Positions 33,405 to 44,819 of a stretch of DNA of 64,000 bases are shown here, piece by piece. The position numbers were made by a program, and so were the translations under genes. Position 1 is the first letter of the stretch. The number at the start of each line of letters is the position of its first letter. This stretch comes from Amphiura filiformis. Lineage: Eukaryota > Echinodermata > Ophiuroidea > Amphilepidida > Amphiuridae. The stretch covers positions 9,806,752-9,870,751 of the forward strand of contig NC_092642.1 of NCBI RefSeq assembly GCF_039555335.1. Reading direction: 5' to 3'. The notes under the pieces were generated by a model. It had not been told where the DNA came from. It saw only the letters and a program-made list of their open reading frames with translations, and did not search any database.

Positions 33405-33464
33405 ACATGAATCTGAGGGGGGGGGGAGAAATTAACTACATAATTATATTTGAATGAAGCTTCA

Positions 33465-33590
33465 ACTTTTTCTCGTTTTTTACCAAATTTTGCATTTCAA
33501 AAAGACCTAATGAAAATTTTATCGTATCCATCACTTTCAGGCAATTTATACATAATTTTAATTTGTTACACTTTCGCTGGGACCACTGCA
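33465..33590. repeat. Dispersed repeat shared with intron 3 of the VOPP1/WBP1-like gene
   Basis: Blocks TTGAATG-GCTTCAACTTT, CAATTTATACA-AATTT and GCTGGGA-CACT occur in the same order at about 17437-17590, downstream of the LINE tail there. Possibly the 3' UTR of the same LINE family. Confidence 0.5.
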
Positions 33591-33767
33591 CTGCACCAGG
33601 ACTCCATGCAGGAGTTGTTTTTTCCAGCGAGCAGGGGCATAACGGCGCATATTTTTGCCCAAACTTTTTAGTGGAATTTATGTCCAAAGTCACAAACTAC
33701 TATCTGTCTGAAAATCTAATTATTTCCAACAAATATTATTGCCTATATAGGCTACATCAGGACCAGG

Positions 33768-33950
33768 CAGTGGCGTAGCGTGGGTCATCATATTGGGGGA
33801 GGGGCACCGACCATGATTTGGGGGAGGGGGACACCGGGTCTGATAGGGGGGAAGGGGCACAAGCCATTTTTTGGCAATTTTCATATGGGATTTTCTAAAT
33901 TTTGAGATCGATTGGGGGGGCACACGTGCCCCTATGACGCTACGCCACTG
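33768..33950. mobile_element. hAT-type MITE with 8-bp duplication
   Basis: Ends CAGTGGCGTAGCG and CGCTACGCCACTG, with identical 8-bp flanks GGACCAGG at 33760-33767 and 33951-33958. G-rich interior. CAG...CTG ends and an 8-bp duplication are the hAT signature. Confidence 0.92.
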
Positions 33951-33958
33951 GGACCAGG

Positions 33959-35174
33959 CACACAATATACGTCCATGGGCATAGGTATTGAATATATTTC
34001 TTCATGTTAACATGCTATGAATAGGAATACAGAACGTTATATAAAACAAAGTTCAAACATCAAAACTGTGTTCTTTGAGAAAAGTCAAAATTTTATTTTC
34101 ATAGGCCTGTTAAGAATATGTACACAAAAATAAATAATTTATACTATCTTATATCGTCATCATTCCTATCTAGTGACATGATACAATGTGTATGTATATA
34201 TTTTTACAAATTATAGATTTTACTGACTGTACCACATGTTCCATGCTGTATTTTAAAAGTCAACCATAATCCTACTTTATAGCCTATAGCCCTAATAGTA
34301 TAGGGCCTTTTGACTGTGATGATCAAAAACCATGCTATATCATAAAACCTGGCTATATCCAGAGAACTGCTAAAACCCTGTGACTGCTATCGGATGGAGC
34401 GGTTAGTGGGTTTTAGCGGTTCTCGGATATAGGCCTAGTGTGTTTAAAAGGCTCTATAGTAGGGCTAAATTTATACTCCTTGCAGTCGCTTGCAACGAAT
34501 CATTTATCTAATTTGTCAAAAGCAATTACAAGAATCTACGCAGCCCATTGGTCAGTCAGATTGCCAATCGCTAGCGACTGAAAAAGAATTTCAATTGTCT
34601 ATAAATTGGTGAAAAAAAATCATTTTGACATATAAGCTTACTATAATGATAATTATAATAATTGTTTAATGTCTGAACTTGGTCTAAACTATAATTATAT
34701 TGATGGCTTTCGATGTCAAAATGAAAGATATGAATCTTGACATGGGTACAAAAATATCCACACCTCTTTTTGAATGCAGATTCGGCGTGGTTTAATTTAT
34801 TATCTGCGTAGTATGCCGACGACCTGGCCGACGACATGACCAATCTTCACGCTAAAATAGCGTGCGTCTTTCTTGAATTTTGCATGATATATGCTATAAA
34901 TATGTACTTTAAAAATGTTAAGCTTCGTTTGTCTTTTGACTCTTTTCCCTGTCATCTTTTAGCTAGATATCCGCGTAAAATATCGCGAACAAACACAATC
35001 CTTAACCAAGCAGAGACTAAAGAATCTTGAATCTTTTAGAAAAAAGTTTAATAATATTATGAAAAAGAGCATCAACTTATAAACTTGCAGTTCGTTTCAC
35101 GACATTGTCACTATCAAATCTATCTTACTTATAATTATATTTCGGCAACCACTATCCAATTCATTAGATTACCA
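33959..35174. other. Intergenic, no gene recognised
   Basis: A short inverted repeat lies at 34351-34435 (GGCTATATCCAGAGAACTGC against its inverse, arms about 27 bp). No coding sequence recognised. Confidence 0.5.
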
Positions 35175-35177
35175 TTA

Positions 35178-35395
35178 GGGACCATTCAATATTTTCGTAC
35201 GCGGGAGGGGAGTGTGAGGGATTTTTTTGTTTGGGGGGGGTGAAAATTGGGTCTTGAGTGATGAATCTGACATTTGTAACATGAGGGGGAATGTTTAAGT
35301 TTTAATGGAAGAATGGAGAAAACGAAAACAAAGAGGGAATCCAAAAATCGGGTTTTTTTTTCTCCCATCCCCCAGCGTAAATATTGAACGGTCCC
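35178..35395. mobile_element. PIF/Harbinger-type MITE, GGGACC ends
   Basis: GGGACCATTCAATATTT at the left end, its inverse (with GAACGG) at the right end, TTA duplicated at 35175-35177 and 35396-35398. Same kind of ends as 10798-11080 and 44562-44819. Confidence 0.88.
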
Positions 35396-35639
35396 TTAGA
35401 TCCTTAAATGAACTTAACATATCAATTGAAAGACATTTTAATTACTCATACATTTGCCACCTTTATGGCAAAAAGAAAATATCTTTCTGTCCAGTCTAGT
35501 CGGGAATGCCGTTATCAAGTCTTGCATCTTCTGTCAAATTTGAAGCAGGATTTCGAACCACTTCACATCTATCCATCTAACTACATCATAGGGCTAAATC
35601 TTGACTTTTTCATAATACTTTAGTTTCTTGCATAGAAAT

Positions 35640-35730
35640 ATGCCCAAGGCAGCGGAATTTCTTATACGATTCATGTCTTGAACATGTTGAAGATCATCTG
35701 CATATCGGATGGTGCTCAAGATGCTTTTCA
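35640..35730 (-). mobile_element. LINE reverse-transcriptase scrap with YADD
   Basis: The minus strand reads KSILSTIRYADDLQHVQDMN, with YADD at 35693-35704. The IRYADD context is typical of RTE-like and related LINEs. Neighbouring sequence is too decayed to extend it. Confidence 0.5.
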
Positions 35731-36192
35731 AAATAATATTTAATTCATGATATACGGATGGCGCCATTTTCATAATCTGGCAATTTACCCAATGCAGAAA
35801 CTGTGAACCATAAATAGTATTTTGCTTCCGAGATTTGTTTTAAATTCATTTCTTCTTAAGGAAAAATGAGGATATAAACTATCTATGACACTAACAGCAT
35901 TCCTTGGTCTGTTAAACATGATAAACGTCAATTTCAAACACACGTTCCGGGTTGAAAATTATTGGCAAAATGCGCATTATTGAAAAATTCTTGGCTACAA
36001 TTCTTGGCCCATTTTGAATCTGAATATACTAAATGCCCGCTGATAAACGCCGAAAGCGCCACTGGAGTAGTCTGCCCCTGTTCTGACCCTACTCCCTGCG
36101 TAGCACTATTAACTCTTTTACATTTTAACAATTTCACAATACTGTAAGGCTATTTAGTTAATTTAATGGCCATGTGATACCTTTGCAAGGAA

Positions 36193-36282
36193 AATTGTTC
36201 AATTTTGACTGTAATCGGGGACTGTAATGCAAGAATGAACTTCTGGGGGATCCCAAACGATGAACGAGACGACCTGATGTGA
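36193..36282 (+). mobile_element. LINE endonuclease scrap
   Basis: The plus strand reads VIGDCNARMNFWGIPNDERD then DLM and a stop. GD-NAR is the catalytic Asp-Asn block of LINE AP endonucleases (usual form GDFNAR). The rest of the domain is not recognisable. Confidence 0.5.
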
Positions 36283-37068
36283 AGCTATGGGACATGTTTG
36301 TAAAAGTTACATATGCAATTTTCGAGATTTGTGGTGCAAGTTAATAAAAGTTATACATTTTTCCTGTTCTGATATAAAAATGTATACCACACTAGGGTCC
36401 AAAACATTCTCATCTATTAGTGCACAGTTCTTTATGCCATTTCATTTGGACATTCATTGAATGACCTTTGAAAATTTGGTTACAAAAACTCATACTCTGC
36501 AACTTGAGGGAGGTCAAATTTTACACTATGATTGTTTAATTGAGGTTATTGAACTATGCCTTTGGGATGAGGCCATTGTGGTCCATAGTGCCATTTTGAA
36601 GATTATTAAGAACACTAAAAAGGTTTCTCGAATATATCCGTTATAAAACTATATGAAACTTTTTTGCGTGTATCATATAATGGTAGGCCTATTATCATGA
36701 TTATAGGTTCTATACCATAGACAAGAGAGAACCCTATAGTATTTATGATTTTAATTAAGAACCTCGTGATATTCTCAGAATGTTTTCAAGCGGTATAAAT
36801 ATATTTTCCTGCTTCTATTACTTAGTATGTAGGGCCTATGGTTCAAAATTCGGCAAGTGCAACACTTTCGTGGCTGATTTCTAACATTAAAACGAACATT
36901 CAGCCGATAAAGGAATAAATTATGATTTATACACCTTAGTGACCTTACACAAATTGTAATTATTAAAACAACTTTACCATAGGCTATGTATGTAAAATGT
37001 AATTATACATTTCGATGCAGCAATCATCATTATTATAATACTGATGGACATTACATAACTTTTTGCAT
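36283..37068. other. Intergenic, no gene recognised
   Basis: A 61-codon frame at 36461-36646 is probably part of a dispersed repeat: related sequence recurs at about 50500-50770. Nothing else seen. Confidence 0.45.
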
Positions 37069-37259
37069 ACACTCAAAATAAAGATTACTCAATATTGAGT
37101 AAAATGGGAAAATTAAGTCAATTAGGGCCTATTACTCAACCATGTCAACGTTGAGTAATTTGGATTAAATTCAATCAATGACAATATTCGTAAGTTTACT
37201 CAATTATTGTGCTGTTCTCTTCGCATAATGGTATTGGGCAATCTTTTTTAAGAGTGTAC
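37069..37259. mobile_element. MITE with TACACTC ends
   Basis: Ends TACACTCAAAATAAAGA and the inverse of TACACTCTTAAAAAAGA. The interior has TACTCAATATTGAGTAA palindromes and further ACTCAA/TTGAGTAA words. TA at both borders. Confidence 0.7.
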
Positions 37260-37727
37260 ATAACATTAAAGCAGCCCCGATATTATTATCATGCTTATTG
37301 CTTGAAACATAGGCACTTGTCGTTTATTTTTTATAATGCTACTACCACAACTACAGAAAAGTCTAAGTGAATTTATTTCCCATTGTACTTAAGTTCAATA
37401 ATTGCTCGATAAATATGTATGGCATGTATGAATAAAATGAACTGATATATACGTATTGGATAGGGCTTGGTCGGTTACCATATCACAATTTTTACCATGT
37501 TTACTGTACTAAGTTCGTCAAAATTCCTTTTATTTATTTATTTCATTTATATATTTTTCTTTGCATTCAGTTTTTCTAAGTTAAAGTTAAAATTGTGGAA
37601 TTGACAGACCATAGGAAGTATCTATTTTATTTATACGGTGCTTATTATGATGATATGAATCCCATATATATTCCTATTATTGACGGAGCACCACCAGAAT
37701 TAAACCGTATGAATACACAAAGATCCA
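37260..37727. other. Intergenic, no gene recognised
   Basis: AT-rich, with repeated TTTATTTATTT words near 37537. No gene. Confidence 0.5.
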
Positions 37728-37735
37728 GTGGCGGT

Positions 37736-37908
37736 ACCAGACTTTTTTGGTTGGAGGGGTGAAGTTAATGATGGAGGGGGGGTCAACAAATTTTGAGCAA
37801 AATTGCTGCAACGGAGCGGACATTTTTCGCAATTTTGAATTTTGGGCTTTACTGGCAAGAGTTGTGATGGGGGGTATTTACCCCTCCCCTCCCGCGGCGC
37901 CGCCACTG
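37736..37908. mobile_element. hAT-type MITE with 8-bp duplication
   Basis: Ends CAGTGGCGGTACC and GGCGCCGCCACTG, flanked by identical CAAAGATC at 37728-37735 and 37909-37916. Related in its ends to 33768-33950 but a different interior. Confidence 0.92.
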
Positions 37909-37916
37909 CAAAGATC

Positions 37917-38450
37917 ACTCTTTAGGATGAAATCAAAAGAGCGTAATTGATCAAAAGAAAACACCACGGCTTTTTTTTCTTTATCCACAACTTAAATCAA
38001 ATATTGTTATTGCTCTTTCAAATTATTTTAAGATGGTAAAACTCAAGCTCAAATCAGAAATATTTTGTCAAACAAATACGATGCAATATAAATAGAGTAA
38101 AATACAATCTCAGGAGTTTTAGAGAGAGAAAACATACACAATTTTTATGTGACAGCGTTTACTCAATAAATTACTATGAACCAATTTTCTTCTGCCCTCG
38201 AAAAGTATAGTCATGGTGTTGTGAAGCAAAATAATTGTTCATAAAATTCAACTATGATTTTATATGATGCAGAGATCTATTAATGGATCAAGTTACCATG
38301 GAAACCAGCTTTTTTTCCGGATTCACCACTCATTCTTATCTGATCATCTAGTCCCCCTATGGAAATGTACAAGATTTGGCCTAGGCCTAAACGCTAAATA
38401 ATGCATTGGGGCCTATTGGTGCAGACTCGCACACTAATGTGGCACAATAT
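37917..38450. other. Intergenic, no gene recognised
   Basis: No coding signal or clear repeat. Confidence 0.5.
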
Positions 38451-38574
38451 ATTGAGGGCTCATTGCAACACAGTGCCTCATCTCCATCAGCTAGTTCCTC
38501 TGGGCAATAAAGACAATCGTGCTTATCAATAACACAACACTGGGGATGTGGCTGTGTTGCACTGAGCCCTCAAT
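38451..38574. repeat. Inverted repeat ATTGAGGGCTCA...TGAGCCCTCAAT
   Basis: Arms of about 23 bp (ATTGAGGGCTCATTGCAACA) with one mismatch, loop about 78 bp. A small MITE-like element. Confidence 0.75.
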
Positions 38575-38790
38575 AATTATAATAATTTATGCGTTTTTGC
38601 CAACAGTATTCTCTATTCCCGTAGAGCGGGTTCAGTAAAATTGACTGTTAGTTGGCAACTTGCACCATCTATAGTCCTTAAGAACAAAAGGAAGTCTGGT
38701 TAACTCTATGTTTTACTTTTAAGTTTTGATCTTGAATTACATTAAACATGTTATACATGGAATGAATGTTTTTACACGTGTTGGTAGTAG

Positions 38791-39051
38791 ACATATGTAA
38801 AATGTTAAAAATAAATCTTCAACACTCATATTTTTTGTTCCGTATATTTCGGAGAAATCCTTCTCCGTCATCAGCGGCTGGTAGTTGAATGTTGACTGGT
38901 TGATCCTCTACCCAATTTGGACGTTGGTGGAGTCCAAGATGGGTAGAGGATCAACCAGTAAACATTCAGCTATCATCCGCTGATGACGGAGAAAGGTTTC
39001 GCCGAAATATACGGAATAAAAATGTGAGCTTTGAAGACATTTTACATACAT
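38791..39051. mobile_element. Foldback hairpin with CTGATGA...CGAAA motifs
   Basis: Arms of about 120 bp around a short centre (GTTGGTGGAGTCC). Each arm, read toward its outer end, has CTGATGA, a small self-complementary stretch and CGAAAT: right arm plus strand 38980-39007, left arm minus strand 38874-38847. It lies just past the stop codon of the EGF-like ligand gene and may be in its 3' UTR or beyond. Confidence 0.8.
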
Positions 39052-39438
39052 TATACATGGTATTTGTTGCAGAATTCAATATTATGAAGTTTAATGATAT
39101 CATCTTCCTCGCTCGCCCCTGTTCTTAAATTTAGCTGTGGGATCCCTTGTGCACTGCATAAGTAAAAGTTGGCCATGAGATAAGTAAGTAGAGTTAAATT
39201 GAACAACTTTTTTTTTAGCTCAGAACTCTTTTTTCTCGAGCTGAGATGAAGTGAGGAAATTAAACATAATTTTGCTCAAATACATGTCTACACCAAAATT
39301 CATCCGCATAATATTAACCAAACTTCCTGTCACACATTTCAAACAATACATTAAAAACACGACACTTGAAAAAATAATTGTTATAATATATACATTTCAA
39401 AATATACATAAATACAATATAAAAAAGATGAATTATTG
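39052..39438 (-). other. Probable 3' UTR of the EGF-like ligand gene
   Basis: Sequence downstream of the TAG at 39439-39441 in the minus direction. No strong, isolated polyadenylation signal could be chosen; several TTTATT words (plus strand) lie further on. Confidence 0.35.
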
Positions 39439-39615
39439 CTATACAACACTGGTCCTTGTTTGTGAGAATATATTGTCTGATCTTGATCTTTGCAAACTGG
39501 GTTCGTCTGATGGCTGAACGTGTACTGGCAGTAATGAGTAGTGTCTTGATTGCTGACGAGGTGGATGCAATAAATGACTATTATTTGGTGACGAATTTGT
39601 TGTGCTATTATATTC
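39439..39615 (-). CDS. EGF-like ligand exon 6 (C-terminal tail, stop)
   Basis: Acceptor TTTTTTCTGCAG, phase 0. Encodes 58 residues, EYNSTTNSSPNNSHLLHPPR through SRSDNIFSQTRTSVV, then TAG. Ser/Asn/Gln-rich with RSRSD, a possible kinase target. The C-terminus SVV could be a weak PDZ ligand (inference). Confidence 0.88.
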   Translation of the reverse strand, partial: EYNSTTNSSPNNSHLLHPPRQQSRHYSLLPVHVQPSDEPSLQRSRSDNIFSQTRTSVV

Positions 39616-40805
39616 CTGCAGAAAAAATAAAAGAAGATAAGAGACATAAATTAGATTTTTTGAAATTTTATATCCCAATCACATTAAATCTGGTAAAAAT
39701 GGAATAATAAATATGAATAATGATACTTTTCGGACTAAGATGCTTTTCTAGCCGTGGATTTCTGCCCCCCTGTAGGCCCACAAGTTTAGACCATTACCCG
39801 CCGCTACTGAGCCAATAATTAGAAATATTAAAGAAACTAAGTTCTTCAAAGAAAGGCTTATACGCCCAAAACAACCAAGAACTTTCGTTGTTTGAATCTT
39901 AACAACCAAAACAGAAGGTTCATGCATAATCTGCTTCAAATCGCCTTTAAGCTTCCCGATTTTTCAACACCCTCTCGGATGTGCTTTATCCCCATATGGG
40001 ATTCCTATTTGCGGTGCACAAATTACTTCAATACACAGTCACTATTATGTGTTCTTCCGTATGGACCCTAAACACACCAGTATAGACAAAAACTTTGATT
40101 TACCAAATGGAGGATTTGTCTAATAATGCTAATTATGTGTGTAAAGAGGTAAGATTTATATTAATGAGTGCTACCAGCGTTTTGATTAAGTCACGTCTCA
40201 ACTTCAGGACGTTCTTTATTATTATTCCTTAATTCCTTTTGGGCGAGAACATCGTAGCTTGACTAACCCACCCTTCCGCTAACCCCCTATATCACTCAGT
40301 AAGTTCATTAAAAAATCAATTATTAACACTATTATTTTTCTATACCTTTAAAAATAATGAATTTTTGTCTGTAAATATGTGGCATTTTGTGTGGGGGTGT
40401 GAGAAGAAACATCAAAATTTACACACGTGACTGGGAACAATTAAACTACAGAAAAGATACAGAAAATTCTCTTAGATCTTTTTAAAATAGAATCGGGAAT
40501 AAAACAAGATGAATTAGCATCGGATATGCAAATAAATGCCATTAAAAGTCAAAAGAATTCATTGAATATTTTAGATATTTTTCTGTCATAACTAATCATG
40601 CATGTGTAACGGAGTCAAGTTTATACTTGAAAATCACCGTTCCGATTCATTTCACCTTTTGTGTTTTGTGTGCTAAAAATGTGGTTTACCGGTATGCTGT
40701 CACCGCACTGCCATGTGGATAAAATATGGAATTCCCCATAATGAATTTGGTTATTTTGTATTAAAAGAAGAATTAATTTCATAATTATTTTAAAGTTGTA
40801 CCTTA

Positions 40806-41197
40806 GGCCCTTCACAATTAATTCTTAGTTTCCTGTTTCATGGTTGAAAACCAGGGATGAGGCGACTTTTAATTATTAATTATTAATTATCTTTTATTTT
40901 CTTTATTTTAAAATAAGTGGTCGCAACCTACATCAAGCCATTTTGACAAGGAGCATGCATTTAATTATTTTACTACTATGTTTGATTTTATACATAAGTA
41001 ATGGTACAATCAGGTTCTATGTTTATTCATCATTATAGATGATATGATCAAAGTCAGAAAGTAGCAAATGGTTGTCATTAAAAGTTATTTTTAAAGAGAA
41101 AATCCAAAATATAAATAAAATAATTAAATATTTTGCAATTCTCTATACTTTGGACGCGGGCGGGAAACAGGAAACTAAGAATCAATTGTAATTGGCC
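40806..41197. mobile_element. PIF/Harbinger-type MITE, copy 2
   Basis: Same family as 11323-11710: GGCCCTTCAC...TTAGTTTCCTGTTT ends, triple TTAATTA run, GGACGCGGGCGGG block near the right end. TTA duplicated at 40803-40805 and 41198-41200. Confidence 0.88.
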
Positions 41198-41258
41198 TTA
41201 TGTAACAACTTTGTCCTTTAAAAATTGTCTGTTGGAATGATTTGACTTGTCGAAGGTA

Positions 41259-41770
41259 CAGGGGCGTAGCAAGAGCATGAGGGGCCCATGGACAAGGAGC
41301 AGTACTGCGGGCCCTTTTAACCAGGGCGGGATTTAGCCTACCTTATGGGGGCCCTGGGCCAGGTCAAAATTTGGAGGCCCCAAACTCACGTGTCGAGGAA
41401 GGCATGTGCACTCATGTCAGTGGCCAAGTTTTGGTTTAACTAAGGGGGACTATGGGAGACTAACATATTTTGTTCAATTCAATTTTGCTACTTGAATTTG
41501 CGAATTGAATTTTACAATTTTGCCCTATTTTGACCAAAAAACATGTTGTTATTGGAGTTAAAAGAAAGATGTAGAGGGCAATTTTGGGGCCCGAATTTTT
41601 TGGGCCCTGGCCCCTGGCCCATCTGGCCCAATGAGCTCCAATGGTATAAAAATCCGGCCTGCTCTCCATTATCAGCCCTTATTTAATTCTCGCTTTTCTG
41701 CTTCGGGCCCCTGAACCCTCGGGGCCCATGGGGCTTCGTCCACCCTGTCCCCCCGCTTGCTACGCGCCTG
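41259..41770. mobile_element. hAT-type element with 8-bp duplication
   Basis: Ends CAGGGGCGTAGCAAG and CTTGCTACGCGCCTG, identical flanks CGAAGGTA at 41251-41258 and 41771-41778. GGGGCCCATGG is repeated near both ends. A second inverted repeat occupies the middle. Confidence 0.9.
41322..41661. mobile_element. Inverted repeat nested in the hAT element
   Basis: Left CAGGGCGGGATTTAGCC and right ATAAAAATCCGGCCTG are imperfect inverses. Inside, GGGCCCTGGGCC on the left pairs with GGCCCTGGCCC on the right. No target duplication could be confirmed, so its borders are approximate. Confidence 0.6.
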
Positions 41771-41960
41771 CGAAGGTAACCATGGTATAACCAAAAAATG
41801 TCTTAAATTGTAAGTATTGGATAGACCTAAAACTTATTTGTATAAAACGCACGGGCGCGCACTACGCGTACTATTGGCAGTGCTTTAGGACGTGTTCATT
41901 TTTCTTGCTGGTTGATACATTTATATTTGCTCGCATATTTCAAGAGTGAAAAATTTTAAT

Positions 41961-42135
41961 AAATGCGTTTCACTTGATGCTCGTGAAATTGTACACAATA
42001 ATGCACTTGTAATGCATGATGTTGATGCGTCTAATGCACTCCACCTGCGGGACTCGTGCATTAGACGCATCAACGTCTCAGTACAAGTACATTATTAATA
42101 TGTACAATTTCACGAGCATCAAGTGATACGTATTT
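41961..42135. repeat. Palindrome next to exon 5 donor
   Basis: Arms of about 75 bp: CACTTGATGCTCGTGAAATT and GTTGATGCGTCTAATGCAC on the left, inverses on the right, loop about 12 bp. In the pre-mRNA this hairpin would start about 60 nt after the exon 5 donor. Confidence 0.85.
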
Positions 42136-42197
42136 AAACCTCTAATTGGTCCCTGAGAAAAAGGAGAAATATTGTTGAATGAACTCGATATACTTAC

Positions 42198-42348
42198 TAT
42201 TTGTGGTGAATCATGACTGCTATGTCTGCTATCTGTTCTATGTGGCTGACTGTTGTGTCTCAATGGTTGCTGCTCTTCGAAACTTCTAAGATTTATTTCT
42301 TCTAATTGGAACTCTAATTCTCGTCTTTTATCGTGATAATATGATGAT
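42198..42348 (-). CDS. EGF-like ligand exon 5 (cytoplasmic)
   Basis: Acceptor TATTTCTAG, donor GTAAGT, 151 nt. Encodes the segment from the juxtamembrane Lys/Ser-Ser-Tyr-Tyr-His (residue 287 on) through a charged RRELEFQLEEINL helix-like stretch to HRTDSRHSSHDSPQI. Confidence 0.9.
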
Positions 42349-42823
42349 CTAGAAATAATAAGGAAAATAATGATTAGAAATCGTATTCCCCATAAATTTC
42401 ACAGGTATTATTTGCTTAAGCTTATACCTTTTGTTCAGTTATTATGCTTTCTTACTAAACCTGTTTTCAACCAATCTAATGTTAGATTTTCATTATCTAA
42501 ATCAATATATTATTGAAAAATAACACATTGATGTTTTGCAAAAGTTCATTCTACAAATCATATATTTTGAAAACTTGCTTGTTGTGAATGAGTTATGTAC
42601 GTCTTACAAAGTGTTATTGTTTCAGCCCTCTTTACAACATAACTCAAGAACCACGGGACCTACAAAAGTATTTCAGTGATATTTGAATTCTTCTACACAT
42701 TCGCTATGAAATGATCAATGCATTTTTTGCCAAAGCTCACTACGATTCCCAAGATGCTGTGAACTACTAAATCGCAACAGTTTAAAATAGTTGCTAACCT
42801 TAAATGGACATTTTGGCACTTAC

Positions 42824-42944
42824 TTGTATCTGACGTATGCTACAGCACAGACGATGGCTACAAATAACAATGCACCAAATATGACGCCTAATGTGATGAG
42901 AGTTGTTTGCATATCACCATCAAAGATATTATTACTTTGGTCAT
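42824..42944 (-). CDS. EGF-like ligand exon 4 (stalk and membrane helix)
   Basis: Acceptor TTATTTTTCAG, donor GTAAGT, 121 nt. Encodes DDQSNNIFDGDMQTT (stalk) and TLITLGVIFGALLFVAIVCA followed by VAYVRYK, a clear single membrane helix with basic residues on the cytoplasmic side. Confidence 0.92.
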
Positions 42945-43168
42945 CTGAAAAATAAAGAAATACACATGTTACTTAGTAAAAATAAATTATTAGAATTTTA
43001 ATCATAGCATTTAAATGTGTTTTAAAAAATTATATTACTAATATTTTCCTACCTAAATATATTATTGTACGTGAGAAAATGACAGGTGATGATCAGGAAT
43101 AAGTCTAAATAAATGCATCATTGTTAAAGAACTGAAATAATTGAATAAGAATAAAACAATCCATTTAC

Positions 43169-43230
43169 CTGATTTTGAGAGATACGGGTCATGGACTTGA
43201 CATCTAGGTCCTATAAATGGACTTTTACAG
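43169..43230 (-). CDS. EGF-like ligand exon 3 (EGF second half)
   Basis: Only 62 nt, acceptor TTTTAACAG, donor GTAAAT. Encodes C-KSPFIGPR-C plus QVHDPYLSKS. It supplies EGF cysteines 5 and 6 and the conserved Gly-x-Arg-Cys end. Phase-2 entry is completed by the TT of exon 2. Confidence 0.92.
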
Positions 43231-44246
43231 CTGTTAAAAGACAAAAAAAAATCATTAATTAGTGATACATGTACAATAGAAGAAGAATAGTTAACACGTG
43301 ATGTTACACGTGATCATTATAATACTTCGACAATATCTTTGCGTTACATGCCTCATTGGCAGACCTTTCTTAAGATTTCTCAAAAATGTACTTGAAAGTT
43401 GATAATCTTACATGTAAAGATTTGAAATAACTAAGAGGGGCATCCAGTTATCCAGTTTCAGGAATTTCAAAAGAACTTTCACCACATTTTGATAATCGAC
43501 GCGTTTTGAAATCAATGTGTCTTGAATACGATTCAAATAGATAAAATCTCAACTGTTGTCCTTGTGCAACTCACCTCACGATTAAAATTACACCACTTTA
43601 GTCATGCACAAATAATAGTATTCCCTTGGATTAGGTATTGGGATATAATATCAATAATTCATAAACTTCTTATCATGTTTATCAACTTTCAAGTGTCTTG
43701 TTGAGTTGCTAATACGATTGGTGTAAATTCCAAAATAACGTCTTAAGACATTTTGTCGAATAGCAAATAATGATCAGCTGACTGACATGGCTAATGGTAT
43801 AAGTAACCATCAGACAAAATATTTCTTCAAAATCACCTCGAAATTACTCCTTTCAAATAGTGATAAGATTATATCACTTTACAAACAAAGGTATTTATTT
43901 CATTTAATCACCAGAACAATTTAGAGAAACCAATTTTCTTTTGTATTTAAGTGCTCTCCAGTTATCTTGGTTTATCTAAATCCATTCACTATAAAGAGTG
44001 AAGGTATTTCCAGGGTGCATCTTAACCGAACCCTGGTACTATAAATTTACCTTCAAAATTTTCAATTTTTAAATCAAGATAAATTCCATCATATTACTTT
44101 CAAATGGCATGTGCCAATAGCTACAGTATTGGTATGTATAATTGAGACCTAGACATAGTTATATGATAATTAAGAATCATCCCTGGATTATTATTATTAT
44201 CATGATTATTCTGCCAAGGAATAGTGTATTACTTATGCGGCCCATT

Positions 44247-44421
44247 TGCAGCCCATACACGTTCAATTATATTGGGCAATATCAAAAACCCTGCATACAA
44301 AATCTACCATTGTGCACTGTGCACTGTACACTCGATCATTGGTAGTGTACATGTATATTGGTAGATTTTGTATCTAGGGTCTTTGATATTGCCCAATAAG
44401 ATTGAACGTATATGGGCTGCA
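44247..44421. repeat. Inverted repeat in intron 2
   Basis: Arms of about 65 bp, TGCAGCCCATACACGTTCAA and ATTGGGCAATATCAAA on the left, inverses on the right, with GTGCACTGTGCACTGTACAC near the centre. Confidence 0.82.
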
Positions 44422-44561
44422 TATAGGCTAATATGTATGGGGATGGCAACGATATTTTGTCATTGTATAAGGCAAAAGTATTTCTGCGTATATTTTGAAC
44501 ACTTTAGGATTCATAACTTTTCCATTTGTGATTTGCCCTGCAGAATATTTTTATCTGTTTA

Positions 44562-44819
44562 GGGAGCGATCGTTATTTATGGCAGGGGGGGATGGGTAAA
44601 TTTAGGGGGGGAACACGAAATTTTTTTGTGGTCTTGAGGGGGAACCTGAAATTTTAGTTGAACCAAGAGGGGGATTGTTAAATTTTAAATGGAGAAAATT
44701 GGGAAAACAAGGGGGAACGCGAAAATTTTGAGCGGACGCGAGGGGGGAAAGCGAAATTTTTTGTCGATATTTTTGCCAAAACACCCATTCCCCCCCTGCC
44801 GTAAATAACGATCGGTCCC
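44562..44819. mobile_element. PIF/Harbinger-type MITE, GGGAGC/GGTCCC ends
   Basis: Left GGGAGCGATCGTTATTTAT-GCAGGGGGG, right its inverse with GGTCCC. TTA at 44559-44561 and 44820-44822. G-rich interior. Related in its ends to 35178-35395. Confidence 0.88.

Larger units (their letters stand above)
39616..42197 (-). other. Intron 5 of EGF-like ligand gene
   Basis: 2.6 kb. Holds a Harbinger MITE (40806-41197), a hAT element with another repeat inside (41259-41770) and a palindrome (41961-42135) only about 60 nt from the exon 5 donor. No further exon seen. Confidence 0.6.
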
